DNA of 64,000 nucleotides from Metallyticus violacea (GCA_030762175.1 CM060831.1:83840001-83904000), one strand, 5' to 3'; shown: positions 29,401 through 41,079, counted from the first letter of the stretch. Translations and numbers: made by a program. The notes: generated from the sequence alone by a model not told the origin.

Positions 29401-30069
29401 AGTAGTTTGAGTGGTGGCAGAGGCTTTCGATGTGGTGGGTGCCTAGTAAAAAGCACCACCTGGAATTTCTTAGTGTTGACCTGGATTCTCCATTTTTGTA
29501 ACCAGAATTATTAATTTTAATGCTCAAGTTACTACCAGTAAACTCAAGCACAAGTTTCTGCCTCAGTTATTATAATGTCATCTATAGCTTCAGCACCAAT
29601 TATATAGCCTTCATTTTTTGGTATTTCTTAAAAAATGTCAGCTATTATTTTGTTTGCAACTTCAGTATGATTGCAAAAGCAAATGTTGGTTGTGTGATCA
29701 AAAACTTAAATTTTTGCATGCTATTTACAAGATAGTGGTGCTTTATGATTCCAGACTTTTTACCATACACATTTACAGTTTCAGTGGAATTTGTTCATAT
29801 TTCAATTTTTAGCGCATTTCAGTCTGAAAATAATGAAGAACTCTTGGAAATCAAACTAAGGCAAAGAGTGCAATTAGAATCTGAATCTGGTTTCAGATAA
29901 ATATATGACATATTGTCTCTCAGAGATGTGACACTTAGATGTTATAGTGCATGTGTTGGTAATATTATGTATGTTGTTGGAAGGGGTCATTAATTCATTC
30001 ATTTCAAGGAACATGTGAGCATGGAGGGGGATTGTGGTACATGCGTAGAGAGACTTGACACTATCTATT
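29401..30069. other. No clear feature
   Basis: AT-rich sequence without repeats or convincing frames. Confidence 0.35.
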
Positions 30070-30587
30070 CAAGATTAAGAGATGCTTCTATCTTCTCTTG
30101 CTAGACTTGATAGGAAACAGATGTGTTACATAATGGAAGGGCCCATCTAAACAAAGGATGCCAATTATCAATCTGTATATCTCAATAAGATATTAAATAT
30201 ATCAAACTTACATTAAAAATTGCTTACATATCTTGCTTATAATACTGTTTAGGTCTTAATTATTCTCTTTTAGCTGTTTGAGACAGGAATGCATTATATT
30301 TGTAGGGATTAAGAACTGAGTTTATCCCCAAGATTAAGAGATGCCTCCATCTTCTCTTGCTAGACTTGATAGGAAACAGATGTGTTACATAATGGAAGGG
30401 CCCATCTAAACAAAGGATGCCAATTATCAATCTGTATATCTAAATAAGATATTAAATATATCAAACTTACATTAAAAATTGCTTACATATCTTGCTTATA
30501 ATACTGTTTTGGTCTTAATTATTCCCTTTTAGCTGTTTGAGACAGGAACGCATTATATTTGTAGGGATTAAGAACTGAGTTTGTCCC
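30070..30587 (+). repeat. Recent direct tandem duplication, two units of about 259 bp
   Basis: Copy 1 (30070-30328) and copy 2 (30329-30587) both begin caagattaagagatgc and differ by only a handful of substitutions (for example gcttcta/gcctcca, atatctca/atatctaa, tttaggtc/ttttggtc, ggaatgc/ggaacgc). No coding content was recognised. The near identity means the duplication is young compared with the surrounding dead elements. Confidence 0.95.
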
Positions 30588-31402
30588 CATGTAAGCGAAG
30601 CAGTGTAAATTAAGAAATCCCGAAATCATGTTTATGTCCCTTAACAGAATTATGTTTTTAAACTTTTTGTAAGATTTCTGTAATTAGTTAGTCAAATAAA
30701 TTTAAGCTGTCTGTGTTTTCGGGGTTGGTATCTGAAGAGTGTCTAAGGCTAGACATCAGTGGATAGCCTTATACATTTGTACTATTTTATTAACACTTCA
30801 ATAAATGTACACAAAACAGTGAAAGAAAAATGTTAAAGCCCATGCATAGAGCAAATGTACATAATATGCTTTTTATGGTAATATAGTGGGCTCAGATGAA
30901 GTTAGCTTCTATTATAGTTTTCTAACAATACTGTCCGAGTTGTACATTTTATGGCTGTGATACATTGTAATTGCTGCTGTAATGTAAAAAGGATATGTAA
31001 GCAGTGTAGCTAAGACCTGCACATTTTCATACATCTTATGTTATTTCTTCAAAATGGTGGAATATGGCTCTCACTTGATATGCAAAAAATTAGAGTAAGC
31101 ATAATAGTGAATGTAATTTGCAGATATATGTCTGTTTCAAAGTGTTTTATATATATATATTGTGGGGTAAGGTATTAGTTTCCCCTGCTCCCAATATTTG
31201 CTCAATATAATATTAAATTAAGTTAAACACGAATTCTGGTGCATTCAAAAACTTCTTTTGCTTTCCTTTTAGTATTGCATTTTTATAACTTAATTTGGTG
31301 AGATGCAAGTAAGAAATTATATATTAATTATACTATTTATAATAAATAGTTTATTTTGGAATCTTTTCATTGAATTAGCAGTAGAAACCAATAGTTAAAG
31401 AC

Positions 31403-31678
31403 ACAGGTGGCTGGAGTTGTTAAGAGGGACTCATGAATATGAGGGCTAGTGATCAATTCCTGTCATGACTGTCCTCCGTGACTGATACTTTTTCCAGGTT
31501 TATCTCAGTGCTCATAAATGGCAAATGCTAGGAAGGAACCTTAAACATAAGCCTGGAATGGTTCTGTTAAATAAAAAATAATTCTTTTCCAATTTATCAT
31601 TTCGTCTCATGTATTATCTTATCCACCCCTGTCCAGCTTTGGCAGTGTAAATGAGCATTAAACCACATTAAAATAAAA
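31403..31678 (+). mobile_element. SINE family B, diverged copy
   Basis: The head acacaggtggctggagttgt with B box gatcaattcctg is eroded. The body aaatggcaaatgctaggaag, cctggaatggttc and the end gcattaaaccacattaaaat are clear. It is older than the copies at 25412 and 50714. Confidence 0.82.
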
Positions 31679-32221
31679 AAGTGAGGAGGAAAAAATACAT
31701 TAATATGTTTAGAACTACAGTAGGCTTTCTAAGAAAGTAAGTATATGAACGTTGGACAAATGCCAAGGGCTAAAGCACAGCATTTTAAACAAAGGTTGGT
31801 AAGAAAGCTATTCTTGTATCACATAACATTGAGGAAAGGATAAACATGAGATGAAAACAAATATGGGTGAAATGAAACATAAAATAAAAATGGAAAAATA
31901 ATAAATAATTAAAAAAAATAGTTTTGTGTAATTATTTTATCTCCTTCAAAAGGTAAATGCTGCTCTATATTTTTTACTTTGTATTTTCTCTCCCATATTT
32001 TCATTACTTCTTCCCTTACTTTCTACTTCTTCCCTTGAATTAGATACTTATTGCCTCTTCAGTTTGTGTATTATGTGACATACCTGATATATTTACATAA
32101 CCTGAAATATTGCAGTGTTTATCTAGTTATTTTGTCCCCTCTCACAAATCATAGGTTTATTTAATAATCTTTTAACATAAAAATATGTACAATGTATGAA
32201 GCTAACCCTTACTGCTGACAG
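31679..32221. other. Candidate intron sequence before the 32222 exon
   Basis: AT-rich, without features until ctaacccttactgctgacag at 32202-32221, which looks like a branch point, short pyrimidine stretch and 3' splice site. Confidence 0.3.
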
Positions 32222-32509
32222 GTGGTGACACATGGTGGAACAATTAGGACTCGCACAGAATCCATGGAGAGGTTGCAAGAGAGACAGAGTGGTTCAGGAG
32301 GGTCTGCAAATGCAGGAAGGGCAGTTGAAAACACTTATAGCTTTGTGTGATCTACGGCTTCTGATGTTAACGAGCATCATGGTGATAAATGGTATTCAGC
32401 TTTAACTGAAAACAAAAGTGAGCTGCGCATGGTCAACACATATTCTGTGCAGCTAGTAGAATGTGAGGAATGTAAACAGATGTATGATGCGAGTAACTGG
32501 TTTAACTAA
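32222..32509 (+). CDS. Candidate terminal exon of an unknown host gene, with one in-frame UGA
   Basis: Behind the acceptor-like actgctgacag, one frame runs 96 codons to TAA at 32507-32509, interrupted only by TGA at 32348-32350. The first part (42 residues) starts VVTHGGTIRTRTESMERL, is Ser/Gly/Arg-rich and ends ENTYSFV. The second part (52 residues) includes HGDKWYSALTENKSEL and VECEECKQMYDASNWF, with a CxxC pair. Composition differs sharply from the AT-rich surroundings, and no in-frame stop occurs before the acceptor reading except immediately upstream of it. I do not recognise the family. It could be a real exon with UGA readthrough, a terminal exon ending at the UGA with a chance extension, or a piece of an unrecognised dead element. 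No upstream exon was identified. Confidence 0.4.
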
Positions 32510-33577
32510 AATAATAATAATAATGTTGAAAATCATATAGTAAAGCCCACCATATTTAAAAGCTTGCATTGAACACATCCTTTTGATAAAAAGATATAAA
32601 TTATTTGTTGATTTATTGATAGATTTGCTTCAAATGAAAAACAGTTAACATCCTAATAAGCAGCATATCTAATTTGACTTTGGACTTCAAAAAGATCATC
32701 AATAGTGCTCTAGAATAAATATGTTCATATTATATTACAACCATTTGCTTACCAACTAGTGTCTGAGCATAAATGTAGTACACATTTTTTTTAATACTGA
32801 TAATAATAGCCATTAAAGGGCTAGATGTGCCTTAGAATTTTGCTAATTTCCCAATGCATGATACAAAAAATATTGCAACTAGTATAGAATTTCTTGAAGT
32901 TGCAGTGGTGTTTCTTTGCCTGCTGTCAAATAAATTTAATCTTAAGGTAAACCAGCTTAAAAATTGGCATGGTATTTTATTATTGGTATTATATCAAACT
33001 ATTTGGGACTGCTTCTTAATTTATAATAGACAATGTGAGAAGATATGTGTAAACAAATGTTCTAAGTTTGTGATGTTGATAATTCTGACACATTTGTTCA
33101 CATGTATCTTTTAATTAAAGAGAATGCAGCTTAGATAAATGCATGAAGAGCAAGTTTTTGAAAGCTTAGACAGCAAATTTTAATGTTGCAGCTCTGTCCT
33201 TAAGGCTTAAAATAATACATCTCCATTAACTTAGGCAATTATTTTGAAAGATTTGAAAAAATACTTTGAGAACACCACTTTCATAACATATTTGTTCTTT
33301 GTTACAAGAAGCTATGTTGCTCATTGGATTGTTAAGGCTATGTACTACTAAAGAAAAATGGTAATATTAATAATGCTTAAATGAGTTTTAAATTTAAAAT
33401 ATATGAAATTGTTGCATCATGCTTTCAGTTCTTGTTCTACTATTTCACAATAATAATTATTTCTCTTTCTGTTATCTTATACTTTTTACACAGTATTAAA
33501 ACAGGGATTGGTTTCATATATATGTAAAAATATTCTGTGTAATTTTTTGCACATGTATTTATAACTGATAATTCTAT
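32510..33577. other. AT-rich stretch without recognised features
   Basis: It might be 3' UTR or flank of the candidate exon. It contains AATAAA-like hexamers, which are uninformative at this base composition. Confidence 0.35.
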
Positions 33578-33579
33578 TA

Positions 33580-34283
33580 TACCGAGGGTGCCAAAAAAAA
33601 TATATACACACTTTCATAGTAGATATCTATTTAATATATTTCAAAGTTAGACCGAAAAACAACAGTAATGTGTAGTATGATGTTCTATAAGCAGATTTGA
33701 CTCACATACATTATAATAGCATTGCAAGTGACAGGTAAATTGGCAATGAACAAATGAAACCAAGATTATCGTATGATGTTGTAAACAGATGTGACTCATA
33801 TGACGTTATGCTAGCGTTGCTACAACAAAATGGAGCCAAGATTATCATTTGAACATCAGAAAGCAATTTTGAAGTGGTATTGGAGAACCAAGAATGTTGT
33901 TGAAGTTCAAAGGCAATAGGGAGAAAAGGTTTCCACCACATTCTTCAAATCTAACTCTGTTGGACTTCTACCTATGGGGAACCCTTAAGGATGTTGTATA
34001 CTGTAGAAAACCAGCTACACTGGCAGCAGTTTGGGAAGAAATTGAAATGGCATGTGCTGCAATCGCTGAAGACACTTTCGCAAATGTTGCTCAATCAATA
34101 GTTCAGCATACTCAGAAGTGTATCAATGTCGATGGTGGGCATTTTGAGCAACTGTTGTTAACTGTAAAAGTCTAAGATGATTGGTGCTCATCATTTTCTG
34201 TTTGTGTGAATTCAGTTTTGTTATGTTAACACAGATTTTTCCTTTGCTTGAAGTGTGTATACATTTTTTGGGCACCCACTGTA
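33580..34283 (+). mobile_element. Internally deleted mariner-family element, non-autonomous
   Basis: The ends are inverted repeats: ccgagggtgccaaaaaaaat with atatacacac on the left, and gtgtgtatacattttttggg with cacccact on the right. TA flanks both sides (33578-33579 and 34284-34285). Inside, the transposase start remains (MEPRLSFEHQKAILKWYW from 33830, to about 33918). It jumps directly to the C-terminal third: PPHSSNLTLLDFYLWGTLKD, then EEIEMACAAIAEDTFANV and INVDGGHFEQLL, ending at 34173. The first two catalytic Asp blocks are deleted, while the LDFYLW block keeps the third. At about 700 bp it could be moved only by a partner transposase. Confidence 0.88.
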
Positions 34284-34285
34284 TA

Positions 34286-35119
34286 TATTTTAGTCATTTG
34301 TAAAAGGTATGCAATATGATGAGAAGTGAATATTATCCTGCACACAAAGAAAAATCAATCAATGATGGTTACCCTAGTCAGAGATTTAAAGGACCAATCA
34401 CTTGTTCAAATAAATAGTGATGCTATAACTAAAGCATTTAACTCTACATTATTTTGTCTGCTGTTTGGCTGTGCATTAAAAAAATATTGGTTATTAGACT
34501 GTCGGATTAACAAAGTCTTTGTTATATTCTGCGTAATTTTTATACAGACTATTCTCTTGTAACCGCAGCTGTACATATCACATATAGAAGCATGTACTTA
34601 CTTTGTCATTTCTTCAGAAGCCCCATTATTTTATTCACTACTATTTTACCATTTTATCACTTACAATTGCATTACATTAACACATACAATAAACCAGAGT
34701 TATTTTGGCCAATTTGTTTCATTATGTATTAAAAAATTTAAGAATATTTCTCCCCCCCCCCAAATAACAAAATCAGGACATATATTTCAGTATAGCTTAA
34801 TATTTGGAGAGTCAATTACATCAGCAAATAATCACTTGTTAGGCAGTAGAGGCTTTAGAAAAAGTGAACGAAAATCACCATGTTTTCTTAGTCAAACAGT
34901 ACTTGTACTTGCTATGCTGGTGGGCTACAGTTACCCCATGGAATATGATGGAAAAGAAATAAATCTGATTGAAAAAAGCATTTATTTTTAATAGTAACAT
35001 CAAGAAATGAACAGTATTCAACAAAACAAATGAGATGCAAAATATTATACTCAATCAGTGACAAGTATCAAGGTTTGTGTTGGCATACTACTGCAATACA
35101 TGCAACTGAAATGAGGTAA
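34286..35119. other. No clear feature
   Basis: AT-rich; a C-run at about 34753-34761 is a simple homopolymer. Confidence 0.35.
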
Positions 35120-35390
35120 CTTAAAGGCTTAATTCTTGATTTTTCTTGGTGGATGAATGATGCTTATTAAATTCTCCCAAGCATTCATCCTTTTGTTCAG
35201 GCCACTTATTATAGAACTTCCTTTTCTCCATACATTTAACCACAGTCCCTTCTGCTTTGATTTGCATAACCATTCCAGAGTATTCTGGCGCATTATACAA
35301 GGCAGTAACAAAATTTTCAAATTGTAATTTATCTTTTAGTTCTTTGTACTGCACTAATTGGTTTTGCAGTTTCTTCTGTGGTTCCAGAAG
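35120..35390 (-). other. Coding-like minus-strand frame, unrecognised
   Basis: From about 35390 the frame reads EPQKKLQNQLVQYKELKDKL, then NFVTALYNAPEYSG, and ends NQELSL with a stop at 35121. The first part is charged and heptad-like, so a coiled coil is possible. It lies just downstream, in the minus sense, of a pogo-like remnant and may be its frame-shifted continuation. A strikingly good acceptor (a T-run then C-run ending in cag at about 35419) precedes it, but the acceptor's own frame terminates quickly. Confidence 0.3.
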
Positions 35391-35399
35391 AACTATCAG

Positions 35400-36190
35400 A
35401 CTGAAGCATCAAATCACCTGGGGGGGGGAAAAAAAAAAAGAAAATTAATGACTCAAACATGAATTTTCTTGTGTTTTCCTTTCTTTTATTTCCATCAGTT
35501 TCTGGATCACATCCACGGTTGTGCTGGCACTGCTAACATATCTTGTGGTGTGATACTGCTACCAGGCTGTACTTCTACCTTGTTTTCCTATTTTCTTGTT
35601 AATGTACAAGTATCTCCACCTATAGATGTATGTCTTTCATCCAGTTTAACTAGAAATACATCACTAACCATGTAATTATAAACAGTATTATAACCAGCAA
35701 GATGAGAGAGAATTTTGATCTTATCAATTGGATAAATGCTGCATTTATGGGAATTCAGTCATTGCTCTGGCTTTTCTTATGTTTGTACTGATCCTCCTGG
35801 TGAGCTCAGGGAGTCTGGTAGGGAAAGATTTGTAAACTGCTTAACAGTACTGCGCTTCATTTAAGGTAGGTTTTCAATATTATTCTAAAATAAAATTCAT
35901 TACTGGAAAGCAATGCTATGCAATTCACATAAGGAGATGTGCAAAGCTCTGTACTTTAATGCCATTAAACACTTTTAGCCAACCAGGAGGATATTGTTCA
36001 TCTGTCTTTAGTTGCAGTTTGACTGTACTTCTAGAAATTCCATACTGAGCTGCAGTTATTTGCATCTCTAATTTTCTGAAGACATTCTGCAAGAACTTCT
36101 GGTTTGTGGTTATGTACTTTGTTTGAACTTCTTATGTTTCTTGTATGTTCCAAGCATCTCTGAACATCAAATCTGAAATCAAATACATTT
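35400..36190 (-). pseudogene. Pogo/Tigger-like (DDE_1) transposase remnant, internally deleted
   Basis: Near 36120-36020 on the minus strand the frames give EVLAECLQKIRD and ITAAQYGISRSTVKLQLK, a psq-type helix-turn-helix as found at the N-terminus of pogo-like transposases. At about 35760-35700 comes HKCSIYPIDKIKILSHL, resembling the C-terminal FRKTGIYPxD block. At about 35550 SSITPQDMLAVPAQPW resembles the final xVTPxDxxPxPK segment. The catalytic core between these is gone. Stops and shifts are frequent. Identity rests on the order of three short blocks, so it is moderate. Confidence 0.45.
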
Positions 36191-36744
36191 TTACAAACTC
36201 AGATCAGACAGTTAGACATAAAAAGTTTTTACAAATGCAACGCAACCAAATCATAACCTCAAAAGCATAAGCAAAAACATGGGACAATTTTAAAGATAAC
36301 AAAATAAAAATGATTTTTTCTGTTCTAATGCTAATCATAATTTGTCATTGTATGTAATCCAAACATATTAAGCATTTTAAAAATGTCCTAACTGTAATTT
36401 TAAGTGGATTGAATTTTCCCACCCAACAAGAAGTCTGACAAAAACAAAATTGAACAATTTTTCATGTCTTATGAAAATTTTCAATATTACCAAAACAGTT
36501 TATTTTTACATGGTCTCCCAGATTCTTCTTATGTTCTACAGATTATTTTACTTAAAGCTTTTATTTGTGTTTATATCACAATCATGGCAGGAAAATTTAA
36601 ATTTATAATTTTCCACTGTGAACCAAAAGTTACCCTTAGAGAGCCATAGTACAATTCACAATATTATACATTATTTTTACACTAGTCATATTATAAAAAG
36701 AGAGTATATAAGTGTAATATAGTTGCAAACCACCATAGAGTAAC

Positions 36745-37180
36745 TCACGACTTCCTCAAAACATAAAATTCCTACTCGTGTATTTGTGGAAGAAATTCCT
36801 ATCCAGACTGCTGCAAAAGACGATGGACACTGTTGGCAATGTAAGCTGTCTAATTATTGTAGGGAATAATGGCATTCTTCAAAAGCTCTGGCCACTTGAT
36901 ATGGCAAGGTTGCAATTGTGACACCAAAAGGCCTGTAATACGGGGTATTTACAATGGTCTCCGTGTGCAGAATGACACCCACGCACACCTTGACTGTCCT
37001 ATGCCAAAATGACCATAACTTATGTTGATGAAGGAGTTTGGTGAAACTTATGTTTCTGTGATGACCCAGGTTATGCTATTCACTGGACTGTCACTTGAGT
37101 TCTGGTTAATATGCCCTTGCCCATATTTCATTAACTGCAATAATGCAATTCAACATGGCATCCCCCTTCTTCCTGAAATC
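36745..37180 (-). pseudogene. Mariner-family transposase fragment
   Basis: The minus strand reads HRTVKVCVGVILHTE and IVNTPYYR (the block between the first and second catalytic residues). After a frame slip it continues NAIIPYNN with TAYIANSVHRLLQQSG, matching the usual ILHDNAxxHxAxxVxxLLxxWxW block with the catalytic Asp changed to Asn. Both ends are lost. It differs from the other three mariners in this window. Confidence 0.45.
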
Positions 37181-38976
37181 TCACCATGTTTGATAGCAAG
37201 TTCACTTCTGTATCTCACTTAATTGATGTGGCACCTACCTTTGCACACATTTTCCACATGTTCAGGTCCTCCTGTAACATATTCACAATATGTTATTAAG
37301 TTTTTCTCATTCATAATTTGAGAAGTTTGTTTTATCGCATACATACCGCCATTTCCTTTGTTTGATATCTTACTAATATGTTCTTTCCATCTCAGGTTAT
37401 TATTAATAACTAATCCTAAAAATTTGTGTGATTTACTGATGAATTTGTTCATTTTCTAAAGTAAGTTTAATATTTATTTTAGTTTACATAGTCCAACCTG
37501 TGTAAATTCTATTTTATTTATATTTAAGGCCATTCCTAATTCTAATAAATGTATATTGACTGTTTCTAATAGTATTTTTTTTTAATAGGGCACCAGTTAT
37601 AACTATTTTAGTATCGTCTGCATATACAATTGCTATTTCCCCTGCATCCTCTATTTTTTAAATAGACCATTTATTTAAGATAAATAAGGACCCAATTTTG
37701 ACCCTTGTGATATACCATGTGTTGAATGTTTAAAGGATGATAACGTTTTAGTCAGTTTTTCTTCCATGTTATGTATTACCTCTATGCACTGCTCTCTGTT
37801 CTGTTCTGTAAGATCTAACCCTCTCTAATGGAATACCCATTGTCACAATTTTCTAATTTACCTGTTAGTTTTTCAATGTTTATATAATCAAATACTTTAA
37901 GTAGCATTGAGAAAGATTGCTCCATATTCCTTTCTATCTAATACTTCAACAGTATCATTTCCTTTACTAACTCCATGTATAGTTGATTTCTTTTTTTTAA
38001 AATCAAACTGGAATGCTGATACTATATTGTATAATATTTCTGTAGTTGTTGTAAAAATAATCCTTCCATAAACTTTGGAAAAAAATGGAACATAAGATTA
38101 TTAGGTGATAGTTTTCCTTTGCAAATTTAGAACCTTTTTGCTTGTAGATTGGTTGAACTATCACTTGTTTTCATTTATTTGGAAAAGATCTTGGATTGAA
38201 ATTTTCATTTATTATATGTATAAACATTTCTGCTGATTCCTCTTTGCAATATTTAACCATTTCATTGTTCATCAGTTCTGCTGGGTTCCTTACCTTTTAA
38301 TTAGCTACTCTGTTTACTAACCTCATTTGAGATTTCTGCAAATACCATAGAATTACTAATGGCTCTTTCAGTGATTACTTGATCTCTGATATTCTTAATT
38401 CCAATATTGCTTACAATATTTATAAATGAATTAGTAATAATTTTTAATCCAGTATTATGGCATCATTTTTCCTTTTTTTACATTTTCAACCCATTTAAGT
38501 GTTGTTTTCTATACACTGTTTTCACAATGTTCCAAGTTTTTTTAGTTTTGTTTTCAGCTTTTTGAAGAAGCTATTATGTAGTTTCTTTGCTTCAATCATT
38601 ACTTTATTAAAGACTTGTATAGCTTTCTATGTATATATAAGATTTTTCATCCAATTTGATAGATTTTACGTTATTTCAGAATTGCATCCTCTTTAAGTAG
38701 ACCAGCTTCTGGTTTAAGATTTATTACACCTCTTACCTAATACTATTGACTCATCTAGGCATAATATATCTAACTTAAAAGCTCAAATTTATAATTTATT
38801 CCTGTTATTTTATTTACACTTGTCCAATTTGCTTGTTTGAACTTAGCTGTAAATGAATCTAGCATATTTTCATTTATTATTCTTTTGACTTCCTTTACCA
38901 TTTTTGTTTTCACCATTTCCATGCTCAATATTTTGCTTTCAGTTATTCCAGAATGATCACTAAGCCTCCCTGATAT

Positions 38977-39439
38977 GTTCTTAATTATCTAGTGAGTTTG
39001 ATTTGGTAATCTTATGTTCCACTTACTGTTGAATTATGCAAAACTAGTTTCGCAGGCTTTTGCCTGCATCCTCAGTTACGAGCCGACTGTCGAATTTGCT
39101 GTTGGTTGGCTGGACTTGGTATAGCTCTCGTGGACATTTTAGAACTTCTGGATTAATTTGACTTCTGTTTGGATCTCAAAGATTGAAAGAAATGTGAGTT
39201 TTTTTCTTTAATTCCTTTCCTTGTTGCAGTCCATTTTGTTTATCTTTCCAAGTCGATGTTTGCCATCTTTGTTCCCATAGACTTGACGGTCAAATTATTA
39301 AATATAACATTAAATTTCGTGTCGGAACCAGTACAGTGAAGTGACTATTATGTTCTTAATTATCTGGTGAGTCGATTTGATAATCTTATGCTCCACTTAC
39401 TGTTGAATTATGCAAAACTAGTTTTGCAGGCTTTTATCA
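38977..39439 (-). mobile_element. Penelope-like element family 2: pLTR pair inserted in the LINE endonuclease
   Basis: Flanks share an imperfect 14-bp duplication (agcctccctgatat at 38963-38976, ggccaccttgatat at 39440-39453). The left end (ttcttaattatctagtgagt, cttactgttgaattatgcaa) is repeated directly at about 39352-39435. That second copy breaks off inside the hammerhead-like stem II (gcaggctttt). No RT is left. The direct repeat of terminal sequence with a 5' break inside the ribozyme is the pLTR layout of Penelope-like elements. Confidence 0.8.
39038..39079 (-). ncRNA. Hammerhead-ribozyme-like motif of PLE family 2 (copy a)
   Basis: The minus strand reads GUAA, CUGAGGAU, stem II GCAGGC/GCCUGC (six perfect pairs, loop AAAA), GAA, ACUAGU, U and UUGC. 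GUAA pairs with UUGC as stem I (one G-U). All invariant residues CUGA-GA and GAA are present, with GUU as cleavage triplet, and one additional U after the GA. Stem III is the palindrome ACUAGU with no room for a loop within one molecule. Confidence 0.65.
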
Positions 39440-40399
39440 GGCCACCTTGATATATTTAGCTCTTCCATTATGTTATTGTACACAAGATCAATGTATGTAA
39501 CATAAGATTTTGTTACCCTAGTTGGTCCTGTTTCCATTAATATTAGATCATTTCTTACTAAATATTCTACCAGTATTTTTTCCTTCTACTCTCATCTAAA
39601 ACATATACATATTCATATTTCCTACCATATAATATTGTTATTTTTAACTATATTATTCAAACATTATATCAAGTTTGTTTAGAAAACTATATTTATCAAC
39701 CTTCAGACTGTAGACTATTAGTATATTGAAATTTTTATTTTTTTGATTTCTTCAATTTCATAACACATTTCCTCATAGTAATGCCTACAGGTAATCTTCT
39801 TATAGTTGGTGTACTTATGAACATAAATCCCTACTCCCTCACTTTTGTATGTTTCTTTACAGAAGCTAGCTGTTAGAAAACAGTTTTCTTAGCAGTTTAT
39901 TTTAATTGTACCATCTTTTAGGCCATGTTCTGAAAAAAGCAAATACATTTTGTTGTAATTCTATGATAGTTTGTTCATTTGCTGTTCTCTTACTTGCAAT
40001 ATATTGTTCATTCTGGTGAAAAGTGTTATATCTTTTTTTAAGCTTGATTACCTTTCTGAATCCCCCTTAGAAAGCCTCCTTTTGTTCATTTGGCCCATAT
40101 TCCCGTACTTGATATATTAGGGGATTTATGCAATCTCTTACCTTCAGATAATTGTAGTACATTTATGCTGGTTCCTTTTCCAAGTTTTGCTTTGATTCTA
40201 ACATCTCTTAATATTGGTTTCCCTGTATCATACACAATTGTATTACTGTTTTCGTTATATTGTTTAGTTTATATGCCCCTTTCCTCTGAACCATTTGCTC
40301 ATATTACTTATCAACTGTACAAAATCTATTCATTATTATCTTCTTTGGTGAGTTTAATGTTAATTCACATAGCTTATTAATTTTTGCAAGTCGCACAAA

Positions 40400-40650
40400 G
40401 GTCTAATCCATCCTTTTCATCTCTTTTCTGTTGATGAAAGTATTGCTTCCAAATTCTGTGAAGCGGTTTGTCCTGTAGACTCATATGAATTGTTCATTGC
40501 TCATACATATACTTCAATGATTCTTCTGAATTTGACATCTCTTCTTCACAATTATCATAATCAAGTGTGAATGTTGTTTTAACTTCTATGTCACCTTGAA
40601 AAAATGTCATTGTATCAGTCATTTCTAAATAGACAACTGTTGAAGCAGAT
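40400..40650 (-). pseudogene. Probable LINE ORF1 fragment upstream of the 37.3-40 kb ORF2
   Basis: The minus strand from about 40620 reads MTDTMTFFQGDIEVK, TLDYDNCEEEMSNSEESLK, a stop, then PLHRIWKQYFHQQKRDEKDG and LCATCK. Coding-like scraps continue toward 40030 (KGAYKLNN, YLKVRDCINPLIYQVREYG), leading directly to the endonuclease start. It is acidic and then basic, with a possible CxxC. No SGNH motif is visible. The position suggests ORF1, the sequence alone does not prove it. Confidence 0.4.
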
Positions 40651-40699
40651 ACTTGGCAATATTTGCTAAATATTCACTGTCTCTCTATTTACTGTAGGC

Positions 40700-40967
40700 A
40701 ACAAAAACTACCTCCTTTCACAAATGGTACCAGAGAAAACCGAATCCAGCATCAGGCAGAATGACTTAGATACATAGTCGGATAGTTACCATATTGACCA
40801 TGTCAGCCTAATATCTCAGTTGGTAAGAGCATCGTGCTTTAGAGGGAAGGTAGTGAGTTCAACTCCTCTGTAACTTTTTTTTAATGTTCATAATTTGCCT
40901 ACATTTCCAATTAAATAAATTTTACTTTTTTATATTAAAACTTATAGTCTCAAACAATGCATAGGTT
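40700..40967 (+). mobile_element. Family C element, 5' part, split by a PLE
   Basis: Leader aaactacctcctttcacaaa, then tRNA-like tatctcagttggtaagagca with gagttcaactcctctgta (B box), then gcctacatttccaattaaat and acaatgcataggtt, which is the left copy of the PLE target duplication. The element resumes at 41939. Confidence 0.8.
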
Positions 40968-41079
40968 ACACATAAAATTTAATTTCATGTCGGAAACAAT
41001 ACAGTGAAGTGATTAATATATTCTTAATTATCTAGTGAGTCAATTTGATAATCTAATGCTCCACTTACTGTTGAATTAT

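Larger units (their letters stand above)
37265..40020 (-). pseudogene. CR1-like LINE ORF2 (endonuclease-RT), split by a PLE
   Basis: The endonuclease starts at about 40010: NKMYLLFSEHGLKDGTIKI, ETYKSEGVGIYVHKY, then VTYIDLVYNNIMEELNIS near 39490. A PLE interrupts at 38977-39439, and the nuclease ends with GRLSDHSGITESK near 38960. The RT follows: VIVQPIYKQKGSKF (about 38150), FKKKKSTIHGVSKGND (about 37990), STHGISQGSKLGPYLS (about 37720), IAIVYADDTKIVITG (about 37645, catalytic YADD intact) and KFLGLVINNNLRWKEHISK (about 37420). The C-terminus is lost near 37265, where other sequence begins. Numerous frameshifts make it dead, but all RT landmarks are in order. Confidence 0.85.

Noticed and set aside
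34753..34761. C-run as a regulatory or quadruplex element
   Set aside because: A single nine-base homopolymer cannot form a quadruplex on its own and has no context.
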